Shown: positions 51,587 through 60,477 of the stretch, in pieces
How positions within the stretch are numbered: position 1 is the first letter of the stretch
How the letters are laid out: each line of letters opens with the position of its first letter
DNA from: Bacteriovoracaceae bacterium
GTDB taxonomy: Bacteria > Bdellovibrionota > Bacteriovoracia > Bacteriovoracales > Bacteriovoracaceae
DNA length: 64,000 bases
NCBI GenBank assembly: GCA_025210745.1
Contig: JAOARC010000021.1
Span: forward strand, 40,552-104,551
Reading direction: 5' to 3'
Made by a program: the position numbers and the translations under genes
The notes under the pieces: generated by a model
The model's input: only the letters and a program-made list of their open reading frames with translations
Databases searched by the model: none
What the model was told of the DNA's origin: nothing

Positions 51587-52536
51587 TATTTAGCTCTAGC
51601 AGATAGGTTAAAATTGTTATCATTTGCAACATTTTTAGACCAATGTTCAGCAACAATTTTCCAGTTATATTTATGGTCTTTCATTAGATAAAGAGTTTTT
51701 GTTCCTATATCTCTTATTTTTTTTGATTGATAATTTTGAGTTGCTTTTATAATAGCTGTATTATTAAAAGCAAGTATTTGAATGTTAGAAAATGTGATTT
51801 CAGGTTTATCTTTGTTAGAAAAAAGATACTTTTTATAGCGTTTGAACTGCCTGTATTTTCCTTTTTTCTTATCGTAAAAATATTTTTTAGAGTAGTGAAG
51901 AATATAGTTCTTAAAATCTTTATTTTTCCATGAGCTTTTCCATGAATCAAAAAACATATTAATTTTTAAAGAGTTTGTATTAAAGCTATCATTTTCTAAG
52001 TAATATAAGTTTTGAGTTATGATAATAGGTGTTTTGTGAAGCTCTATATAATTTGCGATTTGTCTAATATCTTTATCTGTCGCAACGACACAACCTTTTG
52101 AGTCTAAACCTTTACTTACTCTTGAGTCATCATCAGTAGAATGGAGCCAAATTCCATGTCCTGTCTTTGCTTTGATTTTATCAAATACATTTGGATAGTT
52201 TAGCGTGAATGCGCCAGCTCCATAGATATTGCCCAGTTTCCCATAAGATTTCTTTAAGTCATTGCCTGATCTAAAGTTATTGATAAAATAAATACCTTCT
52301 GGAGTTTTTTTATCCCCCGAAGCCAGTTTGTTTCCTGTGTTTTTTCCTGTTGCAACCTTATAGCTTTTTATTTTTTCGAATCCATGCTCGATCGCCTGAT
52401 AAATATGGAGAGTATGAGTGCTTTTCTCGACTACTATGATGTAATTTGACTGTTTTTCACTCGATTTAATGAGATTGCTGGGTAAAAAAGCAGCTAGTGT
52501 AGAAAGAGAAAATAATAGAAGTACTATGCTTTGCAT
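51586..52536 (-). CDS. YkuD L,D-peptidase with C-terminal NTF2-like domain (Csd6-type)
   Basis: 316 aa. Start at the ATG at 52536, which gives a signal peptide and has AAGG 5 bases upstream. The YkuD domain (about 30-175) has His132 and the SKGCV nucleophile Cys149. The C-terminal part (about 215-316) has the look of an NTF2-like pocket (SWKSSWKNKDFKNYILHYSK; WKIVAEHWSK). The same architecture is known in Helicobacter Csd6 and in the Bdellovibrio curvature enzyme, which act as L,D-carboxypeptidases. A shape-determining role is the leading guess; cross-linking transpeptidase activity cannot be excluded. Confidence 0.85.
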   Translation of the reverse strand: MQSIVLLLFSLSTLAAFLPSNLIKSSEKQSNYIIVVEKSTHTLHIYQAIEHGFEKIKSYKVATGKNTGNKLASGDKKTPEGIYFINNFRSGNDLKKSYGKLGNIYGAGAFTLNYPNVFDKIKAKTGHGIWLHSTDDDSRVSKGLDSKGCVVATDKDIRQIANYIELHKTPIIITQNLYYLENDSFNTNSLKINMFFDSWKSSWKNKDFKNYILHYSKKYFYDKKKGKYRQFKRYKKYLFSNKDKPEITFSNIQILAFNNTAIIKATQNYQSKKIRDIGTKTLYLMKDHKYNWKIVAEHWSKNVANDNNFNLSARAK

Positions 52537-52607
52537 AAAAACCTTTTTATTTTTTTGTGAGTACTGGACAATTTTATTAGAGTTAAGTTGTTTAATCAAT
52601 AAATTGT

Positions 52608-54845
52608 ATGAAAAGATTTGCTCCCTATCTTGAAGTATTTGATTTTGTTAAAATTTTAAATATGACACAAGATGCAAAAAAGACATTGGTTTATGTTTAT
52701 GATGATCAAGATCGGCTAGTTAAAAAATTAGCAGATCTTTTATCTAGGTGGTGTGATTTTAAAGTCTTTAAAGATATTAAATCTCTTGATCTTTTTAGTT
52801 CAGACTTTCTTTTGTTTAATATAGAAAATGATAAAAAAGTTTATGAAAAAACTTTAAAATATTTAAATAAGAATAAAATTCAAGCAAAGGTTGTTGCCTA
52901 TACTGGCTCTTTAGAAATAAAGAAAATAAAAAAAATACAATCTGCTAAGCTGTGTGCAAACTATTTTATAAACGAACCAATAAATTTAGAGATTTTAAAC
53001 CATATTTTTTCGATACCTCTTGAAGATGAAGTTGATCAAATTTTAAAGCAACATCAGGCGATAGATGATATTAGCGCAAAGGCACTATTTATAAGTGAAG
53101 ATTTAGACAGTATTTTTAAAGAAGTTGTTCCGACTTCATATGTTTCTTCGTTAAAAGATGATAGTTCAGTAGCGACAGTTTGTACTGAGGAGCAGTTGGA
53201 GCAGATTCCTTCTTTGGATCAGCTAGAAATAAGAGAGGAAGTTAGTTTGGACACAAGTGGCTTACCTCAAATTAATATAGAGTTCGATCATAATATCCAA
53301 GAAGAAAATCAGATGGATGAAAGTCCAGATACAGAGTTTACCGTTCAGATGGAAGTTGCACAGGTTCCTATTTTACCTTCAAAAGAGGATTTAGAATATC
53401 CTATTTTAGATGGAAGTAAAGATACAGTTTCAGACTTTGAACTTCAAGTAGAACAAGAAGAAGCAATTGAAATTGGACTAAATGTTGAGGATATTGATAT
53501 CCCAACTCAGGAACATGATGTTGAAAAACTTTTAGAGCAGCCCTATGAGGTTGAAGAATTAAAGCTTGATCTGTCTTTAGATGAAGTTGAGCCATTAGAA
53601 CTTGATGATTTAAATGAGTTGGAGCAATCTGATATATCCAATGACCTTGTAGAATTGGATCTTGAGCAAGTAGAGTCGTTAGAGCTTGAAGATTTATCAG
53701 AGGAGTCTTTTGAATTAGATAATTTTGAAGATAGTGATATTGAACAAGTTGAGCCATTAGAGCTTGAAGACTTATCAGAAGAGCCCTTTGAATCAGATAA
53801 TTTTGAAGATAGTGATCTTAAATCTTTAGACTTAAGCATTGATACTGAATCTTTAGAAAAGGATATTCTAGAAGATAATGATGAAGACTTTGAAGATTAT
53901 TCTTTAGCTGAGCAGGGTGAAGCAAGTAGTATCGAAGAAGATATTTTCGATGATGATGTTTCAAATAGTGATGACTTTGTTGAAGCGATTCTAAAAGAAC
54001 AAGACAATAATCTCGAAGCAGTTTTGAGTCACGATGATAATGTCATTACAACTGAAGATGATATGGCGATAGATAATCAAGAGTATACAGCGCAGCAGGA
54101 TGATACATATGAGGATAAGCTTGCTCAGATTGATGCTATGATGGAACAGAAAAGTTCGATTGAAGAACCGGTTGAAGAGAAAGTTGTGAGTAATACAACA
54201 GCATTTAATGATATTGTTTCTGAAAGTGAAGATAAAATGATTCATTTAACACAGACAATAAAAATTCTTCGTGAAGAAAGATTGAGGCTGGAGCACAGAG
54301 TATCACAACTTGAATCTGATCGAATGATAGAAAAAGAACAAGAGCATTTACATAAATCTGAGCTGGTTGAAAAAAGTATTGAGCTTGATGTTCAAAAAAG
54401 AAGATATGAAAAGAAAATACATCATATAGAAGAAGAACTTGAAAAACATAAGTATCAATTAAGTCTTGCAGAGGAAAAAGCAAAAAAACTTGCGAATGAA
54501 GCTAAAGCTATTCAAACTAAGCAACTAATTGATGTCAATAAAGTTAGACAAAGAGAAAAAGATTTAGAACATCAGTTAGAAATGTTGAAAAAAGATACAA
54601 GTATTCAGTTGAAAAATAGAGAAGAAAAAATTTTAGAACTGAAAAGAAGAATAGATACTCTTGAGTTTGATATGTCTTGTATTCAACAAAATGAGCAAAA
54701 AGTTTTATCGGATAAAGTTGGTCTAGAAGATAAATTAGATAAAGTGATAGGAACTCTTCGTTCAGCAATTGAGCAACTTGAAGATGATGGGAGCGTAAGT
54801 GATAAAATAGCTTTACTCGCGGAGCGTTTAAAAAGTTCGAGTTAG
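52608..54845 (+). CDS. Pseudo-receiver, acidic linker, coiled-coil protein (AglZ/FrzS-like layout)
   Basis: 745 aa. Residues about 25-140 resemble a degenerate receiver domain (TLVYVYDDQDRLVKKLADLLSRW; VVAYTGS) with no clear phosphoacceptor Asp environment. A very acidic stretch of about 350 residues follows, including two 26-residue repeats, and residues about 550-740 form a long coiled coil. This organisation recalls polarity and motility regulators AglZ and FrzS of Myxococcus. The first Met lies 72 bp from the divergent YkuD gene's start; M19 (52662) is an alternative start. It is upstream of a GGDEF gene in an operon. Confidence 0.75.
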   Translation: MKRFAPYLEVFDFVKILNMTQDAKKTLVYVYDDQDRLVKKLADLLSRWCDFKVFKDIKSLDLFSSDFLLFNIENDKKVYEKTLKYLNKNKIQAKVVAYTGSLEIKKIKKIQSAKLCANYFINEPINLEILNHIFSIPLEDEVDQILKQHQAIDDISAKALFISEDLDSIFKEVVPTSYVSSLKDDSSVATVCTEEQLEQIPSLDQLEIREEVSLDTSGLPQINIEFDHNIQEENQMDESPDTEFTVQMEVAQVPILPSKEDLEYPILDGSKDTVSDFELQVEQEEAIEIGLNVEDIDIPTQEHDVEKLLEQPYEVEELKLDLSLDEVEPLELDDLNELEQSDISNDLVELDLEQVESLELEDLSEESFELDNFEDSDIEQVEPLELEDLSEEPFESDNFEDSDLKSLDLSIDTESLEKDILEDNDEDFEDYSLAEQGEASSIEEDIFDDDVSNSDDFVEAILKEQDNNLEAVLSHDDNVITTEDDMAIDNQEYTAQQDDTYEDKLAQIDAMMEQKSSIEEPVEEKVVSNTTAFNDIVSESEDKMIHLTQTIKILREERLRLEHRVSQLESDRMIEKEQEHLHKSELVEKSIELDVQKRRYEKKIHHIEEELEKHKYQLSLAEEKAKKLANEAKAIQTKQLIDVNKVRQREKDLEHQLEMLKKDTSIQLKNREEKILELKRRIDTLEFDMSCIQQNEQKVLSDKVGLEDKLDKVIGTLRSAIEQLEDDGSVSDKIALLAERLKSSS
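53664..53819 (+). repeat. Two 78-bp tandem coding repeats
   Basis: 53664-53741 and 53742-53819 encode EQVExLELEDLSEE-type 26-residue units with high DNA identity. This marks a recent expansion inside the acidic linker and a possible slippage site. Confidence 0.8.
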
Positions 54846-54847
54846 AA

Positions 54848-56131
54848 ATGGAACTAAAAAGAAAATTACAGTTTAAATTTATCGGATTTAATATTGATGA
54901 TTATAAGTCATTTAAAAAGATATGTGAAAATCCATATGTAGAGATAGATTTCTCTTATAAAAAAAGTATGAGAGAATTTCAATATCTTCCAGATACACTT
55001 TTTTTTATAGGCCATGAAGCAATAAAAGAATTATCTTCAGATTTTAAGGATCTTTCTCTTTATGCACCAGTGGTTTTATTCAGTAGAGATCTAGATAATC
55101 TTAATTTTCATGAATTATTTAAATTAAATGTGATAGATGTTTTAAATAATTTTCCTAGCAAACAGAGATTTCTAAATCTTTTAACTAAAGCATCGGTTCA
55201 GTTGCTTTTTGATAGAAATGTTCCATTACGTGCTCTTGATCATATTGTTAAGTCCTCAATAAAAGTAAAAACACCTGAACTTTTGAATGACTATTTAAGT
55301 ACTTATTTAGACTTTTTTGAGCAAACACAAAGGCTTTGTTTTGTTGAGTTTTCTGCTGAAAATCAAAACGTTATATTTGGACGATTAGAAACAGAAGATA
55401 AAAAATTTATCAGAACAAAAAGATTAGATAAAAGATATATTGGAGACTATTATATTTATAAGGATAAATATTATGTTCCTGTAAGTAGAAATGATAATGC
55501 TTATTTTTGGCTTATATTTAAAACATCTAAAAATATAGAAGTTATTCTTTCAGATCTATTATTTATGCATTTAGAGAAAATACAACTTTATAAAAGCTTG
55601 AAAAATACAGTTCAGAACTATGCAGATTTATCAAATACAGATGAAGTAACAGGAGCATATAATCAAAGAAAACTTCGATATGATCTTGAAAAAGAGATAG
55701 AATTATCTTTTGAACAACAAATGAATTTTAGTTTAATGTTTATTGATATTGATCATTTTAAGAATGTTAATGATAGCTATGGGCACTTAGTTGGAAGCAG
55801 CATGCTGATTCAATTAAGCGATCTTTTAAGGAGTCTTGTTCGAACAACTGACTCTGTTTATAGATATGGCGGAGACGAATTTATTATTTTAATGAGAGAT
55901 ACTCAAACTCAAATTGTTCATACAATTGCTCAAAGAATATTACAGAGAGTAAAAGAGTATAAGTTTAAAATCGATACGAATGAAGATTATAATCTTTCTG
56001 TTTCAATTGGAATTGCAGAGTATCCTATTGATGCAAAAACGCCTAAAGAAATTATCTTCTTTGCTGATCAAATGATGTACAAATCTAAAAAATCGGGAAG
56101 AGGAAAGATATTTCATGTGAAGGAAGTCTAG
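54848..56131 (+). CDS. Diguanylate cyclase (GGDEF)
   Basis: 427 aa. The C-terminal GGDEF domain (about 260-427) has an intact active site GGDEF at 341-345 and an RxxD inhibitory site (RTTD) at 332-335, exactly five residues upstream, so an active, product-inhibited cyclase is expected. The N-terminal 120 residues look like a degenerate receiver (APVVLFSRDLDNLNF; DVLNNFPSKQRF) and the middle is GAF-like. It lies 2 bp after the pseudo-receiver gene and directly before the phosphoesterase gene. Confidence 0.92.
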   Translation: MELKRKLQFKFIGFNIDDYKSFKKICENPYVEIDFSYKKSMREFQYLPDTLFFIGHEAIKELSSDFKDLSLYAPVVLFSRDLDNLNFHELFKLNVIDVLNNFPSKQRFLNLLTKASVQLLFDRNVPLRALDHIVKSSIKVKTPELLNDYLSTYLDFFEQTQRLCFVEFSAENQNVIFGRLETEDKKFIRTKRLDKRYIGDYYIYKDKYYVPVSRNDNAYFWLIFKTSKNIEVILSDLLFMHLEKIQLYKSLKNTVQNYADLSNTDEVTGAYNQRKLRYDLEKEIELSFEQQMNFSLMFIDIDHFKNVNDSYGHLVGSSMLIQLSDLLRSLVRTTDSVYRYGGDEFIILMRDTQTQIVHTIAQRILQRVKEYKFKIDTNEDYNLSVSIGIAEYPIDAKTPKEIIFFADQMMYKSKKSGRGKIFHVKEV

Positions 56132-57205
56132 ATGCAACTTTTAGTCGTAAGTGATTTCCATTTAGGTCGTGGTAAGTTCTTTTCAAATGGTGAAGTAAAC
56201 TTACTAGAAGACTTTGATGAAGATGAAAGGTTTGTAGAACTTCTTGATTATTATTCTTTAGGGACATATTATTTTTCAGATATTCATTTAGTTTTAAATG
56301 GAGACATACTAAACCTTATTCAAATTCAGCAAGAAAATATAACTCATCTTATTGATGAAGAACTTACTTGTCAGATGCTAGATGAAATTATCGAAGGACA
56401 TAAAGAGTTTTTTGATGGTCTTCGTAAATTTGTTTCTAGACCAAATAAAAAGATTACATATGTTATTGGTAATCATGACTTTGCGATGAGTTTTCAAAAA
56501 GCACAGCAAAAGATAATCGAGCTTGTAGGTGAGGTTGAGTTTGTTCATAAGTTAGTCGTTAATGGTGTTCAAATTGAACATGGACATCGTTTTGAGCCTG
56601 TTAATACTGTTCCTTTATCTAAAATATTTGTAAAAGGCCCCCAAGGTAAAGATATCATTAATCTTCCATGGGGAAGCTTATTTTGTTTATACCTTTTACC
56701 AAAGATAAAATATAGAAGACCATATATTGATAATATCAGGCCATTATCAACATATATCTGGTGGGCTTTAATTCACGACTTTAGGTTTTTTGTAAACTTA
56801 AGTTTTACTGTATTTAAGTATTTGCTTCGAACACAGTTTAGGCCATATGGAAAATTTAATAAAAACTTTCGATTGTCTTTAAAAAAGCTATCTCAAATAA
56901 ATATTCATCCTTCTTATATCAGGTTTGCTAGAAGAGTTTTAAATCGTCATAAAGACTTGAAGATGATTATATTTGGACATAGTCATATTAGTGAATGGAG
57001 ACGATTTAAAGATGGTAAATTATATTTTAATACAGGTACTTGGAATCAGATACCTTCTTTAGATAAAGCTCAACATCAAAATATCACCCATCTTACTTAT
57101 GTAATGGTTGAGTTTGCTAAAGATAAGACAATAAAAAATGCCTACTTACGTAATTGGCAAGGTAAGTGGAGACCATATCTAGAAGAAGCTAGAACAAACG
57201 CATAA
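56132..57205 (+). CDS. Calcineurin-like metallophosphoesterase
   Basis: 357 aa. Metal-binding blocks are intact: SDFHLGRG, LNGDILN, GNHDFAM, EHGHRFE and FGHSHIS. An insert of about 90 residues (about 180-270) is rich in aromatic residues and may contact the membrane or a lipid substrate. It is encoded immediately after the diguanylate cyclase without a gap. LpxH-like or cyclic-nucleotide hydrolysis is possible; the substrate is unknown. Confidence 0.85.
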   Translation: MQLLVVSDFHLGRGKFFSNGEVNLLEDFDEDERFVELLDYYSLGTYYFSDIHLVLNGDILNLIQIQQENITHLIDEELTCQMLDEIIEGHKEFFDGLRKFVSRPNKKITYVIGNHDFAMSFQKAQQKIIELVGEVEFVHKLVVNGVQIEHGHRFEPVNTVPLSKIFVKGPQGKDIINLPWGSLFCLYLLPKIKYRRPYIDNIRPLSTYIWWALIHDFRFFVNLSFTVFKYLLRTQFRPYGKFNKNFRLSLKKLSQINIHPSYIRFARRVLNRHKDLKMIIFGHSHISEWRRFKDGKLYFNTGTWNQIPSLDKAQHQNITHLTYVMVEFAKDKTIKNAYLRNWQGKWRPYLEEARTNA

Positions 57206-57226
57206 TTTCATGTAATATCCATTTCT

Positions 57227-57955
57227 ATGTTTAAGGTAATTTTACTTATATTCTTAATAAGTTGTTCAAGCTTATCTAAACTTGATCAGGACTACTGTGT
57301 ATTAGAAAAAGAACAGGCAAAAGCACTTAGAGTGAGTGATACAAAATTTGAACAAAATATTTTAGATTTAGAAAAATATAGGCTTAAGATCATAACTCTT
57401 TTGAATAAAAGAACTAGTATTAATGATTCAAAAATAGCTCTTTTAAATTCATTTATACTTGGAAATAGAAAAATACAGGATCAGATAAAGGGGGCTCCTT
57501 TTTTTCATTCATTTTATGGAAATTGGATTGGTACATGGAGTGAAAAAGAAAAGCTTACTAAGTATAGTCATGTTTGGGAGAAACCTTATCAAAAAGATGG
57601 TTATATATTTCAAAAAGTTCTTATTACTGATGTAAAAGCTAGAAAAACTATAAGTGCAATAAATAGCTTTGATTCAAAAAAGCATAAGATTTTAGGTGCT
57701 GTTGACCTAAAAAATAGAGCAAATGGAACAGATGCCCCTCATTATGGAATATATATAAATGAAAAGGAACTTATCTGGGTTGCTAGATTTGGAAATAACA
57801 AAGACTTTCCATATTATAGTATTTACTTTGAAAAAGTATTTTCTTTGGATAATAAATCATATTACGGTGTTGATGGAATTGGATTTTCTATTGATCGTAA
57901 AAAAGGTAAGGTAATATTTCATAGCCTTAAAACTGGACGTTATGTTAAGCAATAA
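57227..57955 (+). CDS. Lipoprotein of unknown function
   Basis: 242 aa with a short lipoprotein signal (MFKVILLIFLISC). Residues about 18-80 are helical; the rest is beta-rich with repeated aromatic residues (FYGNWIGTWSEKE; YYSIYFEKV). No family recognised. It is the last gene of the cyclase operon, ending in a perfect terminator. Confidence 0.7.
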   Translation: MFKVILLIFLISCSSLSKLDQDYCVLEKEQAKALRVSDTKFEQNILDLEKYRLKIITLLNKRTSINDSKIALLNSFILGNRKIQDQIKGAPFFHSFYGNWIGTWSEKEKLTKYSHVWEKPYQKDGYIFQKVLITDVKARKTISAINSFDSKKHKILGAVDLKNRANGTDAPHYGIYINEKELIWVARFGNNKDFPYYSIYFEKVFSLDNKSYYGVDGIGFSIDRKKGKVIFHSLKTGRYVKQ

Positions 57956-57981
57956 AAAAGCTCTCTTTAAAGAGAGCTTTT
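57956..57981 (+). terminator. Perfect terminator after the lipoprotein gene
   Basis: AAAAGCTCTCTTT and AAAGAGAGCTTTT form a 13-bp stem with almost no loop; the outer T-run completes the signal. It may be read on both strands. Confidence 0.85.
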
Positions 57982-58008
57982 CTATACTTTATTTTTCAAA
58001 AATTGTTC

Positions 58009-58096
58009 TGTGTTCTATGCTACGGATTAAAGCATATTTTTTTTAGCAGTGTAGCATCAATTCTACTATGGCCTTTGGCGAATTATTTAGAAGACT
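58009..58096. repeat. Degenerate copy of the nadE 3' end and downstream DNA (copy A)
   Basis: Aligns with 58595-58684 through equally spaced blocks: TGTGTTCTATGCT, GCATATT, GTGTAGC, GCCTT-GGCGAAT, AGACT. Two single-base gaps are needed. It covers the end of the histone-like gene and DNA after it. Confidence 0.7.
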
Positions 58097-58559
58097 TCTT
58101 TGACGTACGTTTAGATACTTTCTTCTTAGTAACTTTTTTCTTCGCAGGTGCTTTTTTAGTAACTTTTTTCTTACTAACTTTTTTAGAAATTTTCTTCTTC
58201 GTTACTTTCTTTTTAGTAGTTTTTTTCTTCTTAACTGGCTTTTTCTTTTTTGTTAAAGCTTCTAGTTTCTTTTGAATCTTTGTTAGTTCTTTTTTTTGCT
58301 CTTTTACAAAAGCCTTTGCCTTTTTTATTTCTTGATTGATAAAGCCTTCAATAATTTGTTCAATTTGCTTAGCTTCTTTTGTGATTTTCTTTTTAACTTT
58401 TGTAACATCTGAGTCAATTGAGTTTGTGATTTCTTTTTGAAGCTTATTAACTTTTTTAGATAAAACTTTTTGCATGTCTTTTACATTATATTCTTTTGTA
58501 AAAGTATCAACTTGTTTCTTTACCTTTTTCCATGAATCAATAACTGACTTTTTACTCAT
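58083..58559 (-). CDS. Histone H1-like Lys-rich protein
   Basis: 158 aa and about one third Lys. Residues 1-100 form amphipathic helices (WKKVKKQVDTFTKEY; EAKQIEQIIEGFINQEIKK); the last 50 residues are low-complexity KKxTKK/KKVSKK with single Ala-Pro, as in eukaryotic H1 tails and bacterial Hc1/Hc2-type proteins. It probably binds and compacts DNA; that fits cells with condensed, dormant or attack-phase nucleoids. It lies between nadE and a degenerate copy of the nadE 3' end on the same strand. Confidence 0.82.
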   Translation of the reverse strand: MSKKSVIDSWKKVKKQVDTFTKEYNVKDMQKVLSKKVNKLQKEITNSIDSDVTKVKKKITKEAKQIEQIIEGFINQEIKKAKAFVKEQKKELTKIQKKLEALTKKKKPVKKKKTTKKKVTKKKISKKVSKKKVTKKAPAKKKVTKKKVSKRTSKKSSK

Positions 58560-58594
58560 TTGCTTCTCCTTTTGGTCGGCTTCTTTGTCATTTT

Positions 58595-58684
58595 TGTGTT
58601 CTATGCTCCTATTCGTCGCATATTCTTTTTCATAAGTGTAGCGAAGAGCTTATTTATCGCCTTCGGCGAATAAGTAGGAAGACT
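58595..58684. repeat. nadE 3' end and downstream DNA (copy B)
   Basis: The intact counterpart of copy A. Read on the minus strand it begins in the last codons of nadE (YLFAEGDK region) and runs to the ribosome site region of the histone-like gene. Confidence 0.7.
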
Positions 58685-60377
58685 GCTTAGCAATAGGTAT
58701 TCTGTACCCAAAGCCAAAGCTCTTTGCCGACACCTTTATTATAGGACAAAATTGTGATCTTTTGTACTCCGTTTTTTTGTATAAGTTAAAAACTAGGTCA
58801 ATTTCTTCACGGTTGAAGCCAAAATTTAAGATATCTTCTTTAGTATAGCGATTACTAAGAAGGTACTCTGCTATAGAATCTAAAGTTTCGTACTCTGGTA
58901 AGGAGGCTGAATCCACTTGTCCTTCTCTTAGTTCAGCTGTTGGTGGTCTATCAATAATACCTTTAGGAATTATATTTCCATGATTTTTATTAATATATCT
59001 ACATAGAGCATAAACTTCTGTTTTGTATAAATCACCTAAAAGACTAATTGCTCCAACGCTATCTCCATACTGAGTAGAGTAGCCAACTGTTAATTCTGAT
59101 TTATTAGAGGTATTAACCACCATAGAATTAATTTGATTACTTCTAGCATAAAGAAGGGTTCCTCTTAGTCTTGACTGGATATTTTCATCAGCGATACCTT
59201 CAAATGGCATACTAAAAGTTCCACCCATAGCATTTTTAGCTGTAGAGTGAAGAAACTTTATCGGAAGATTATAAAGAGGGATACCTAGGTTTTTACATAA
59301 TTCACTTGATAAGTCATAGCTTAATGGAGATGAATAGATGCTAGGCATATAAACTGCTTCAAGATAATGGCCTTCTTTTAATCCAAGTCTGATAAGAGCT
59401 AGAACTAGGGCAGAATCAATTCCTCCTGATAGAGCAATTGTGAAGTTATTAAAATAAGACTTTCTTGCATATTCGTTAAATCCAAATTTTAGAGCTTCAA
59501 GAAGCTCAAAACAATCATCATCATTTAACTCTTTTATCTTATGATCTTTATCTACTCTAGCATTAAATAAAGACTCCCAAGTATTTTCTTCTTTATCATC
59601 TACTGGCGTAGAGTACTTATAATCACTTTTTAATTCGTACTCAAAAGTATCTTCAGAAAAAAGATTTGCAGTGTAAAAAGTTTCATCTGATTCTTGAATA
59701 AAGCTTCTACCATCAAAGAGGATTTCGTCTTCACCACCAACTCTGTTTACATAAACAAAGGGAGCTTGAAGCTTATTTGATATACTTTTTGCTCTACTAA
59801 CTCTTTTGTTAAACTTTCCAAGATTGTAGGGACTAGCACTTAAGTTGATCATTATATCAATTTCACCGGCTTTAAACTTTCCAACAGGGTCAATATCATG
59901 AACATTTGAAGTCCACATATCTTCACAAATAAGAAGACCTAGTTTTAGTCCTTCTATTTCTAAAATAGCTTTTTCATTTCCAGCGCTATAATACTTTTTT
60001 TCATCAAAGATATCGTAATTTGGTAAAAGCTGTTTAGTATAGATATCCCTCATTCCATCTTTACTTATATGGTAAATGACATTTTTAATTTTGCTTGGAA
60101 TATCGCTATCAGTATATTCATAATTAAGACCACCCATTAGTAGATGGGCACCCTTGGGTAGGTTTTTAGTAAATTTCTCTACTTTGCTAAGAAGTTTTTC
60201 ATATGATTTTATAAAAGACTTACTTAAACAAAGGTCCGCAAGGGGGTATCCAGTAAGAAAGTTTTCTGGAAATAGGTGAATTTCTCCCTTTTTGGCTTGT
60301 GCGTTATCTTCAATATATTTATAGATTTGATCAAAATCACAGATTGTATGATGAGTTTGATGAATTTTAAATTTCAT
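58650..60377 (-). CDS. nadE: Glutamine-dependent NAD+ synthetase
   Basis: 575 aa with a nitrilase-type glutaminase domain (Glu of LFPEN, Lys of TKQLLPNYDIF, Cys of LLICEDMW) and a C-terminal NAD synthase domain with the PP-loop LSGGIDSAL. It makes NAD+ from deamido-NAD+ and glutamine-derived ammonia. I prefer the ATG at 60377, preceded by AAAGG at 8 bases; the frame extends 11 codons upstream. Its 3' end is duplicated 590 bp downstream. Confidence 0.93.
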   Translation of the reverse strand: MKFKIHQTHHTICDFDQIYKYIEDNAQAKKGEIHLFPENFLTGYPLADLCLSKSFIKSYEKLLSKVEKFTKNLPKGAHLLMGGLNYEYTDSDIPSKIKNVIYHISKDGMRDIYTKQLLPNYDIFDEKKYYSAGNEKAILEIEGLKLGLLICEDMWTSNVHDIDPVGKFKAGEIDIMINLSASPYNLGKFNKRVSRAKSISNKLQAPFVYVNRVGGEDEILFDGRSFIQESDETFYTANLFSEDTFEYELKSDYKYSTPVDDKEENTWESLFNARVDKDHKIKELNDDDCFELLEALKFGFNEYARKSYFNNFTIALSGGIDSALVLALIRLGLKEGHYLEAVYMPSIYSSPLSYDLSSELCKNLGIPLYNLPIKFLHSTAKNAMGGTFSMPFEGIADENIQSRLRGTLLYARSNQINSMVVNTSNKSELTVGYSTQYGDSVGAISLLGDLYKTEVYALCRYINKNHGNIIPKGIIDRPPTAELREGQVDSASLPEYETLDSIAEYLLSNRYTKEDILNFGFNREEIDLVFNLYKKTEYKRSQFCPIIKVSAKSFGFGYRIPIAKQSSYLFAEGDK

Positions 60378-60477
60378 ACCTATAACCTTTATGCAGTCGT
60401 CTTGACCCATGTAATCAAAAAGTGTAATTAAGTTATTGAAATTATACCATTTAAATTAGGTTTTGGCATATAAGATT

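Noticed and set aside
53543..53839. Ser-rich minus-strand frame
   Set aside because: Reverse complement of the acidic repeat coding region; a composition artefact.
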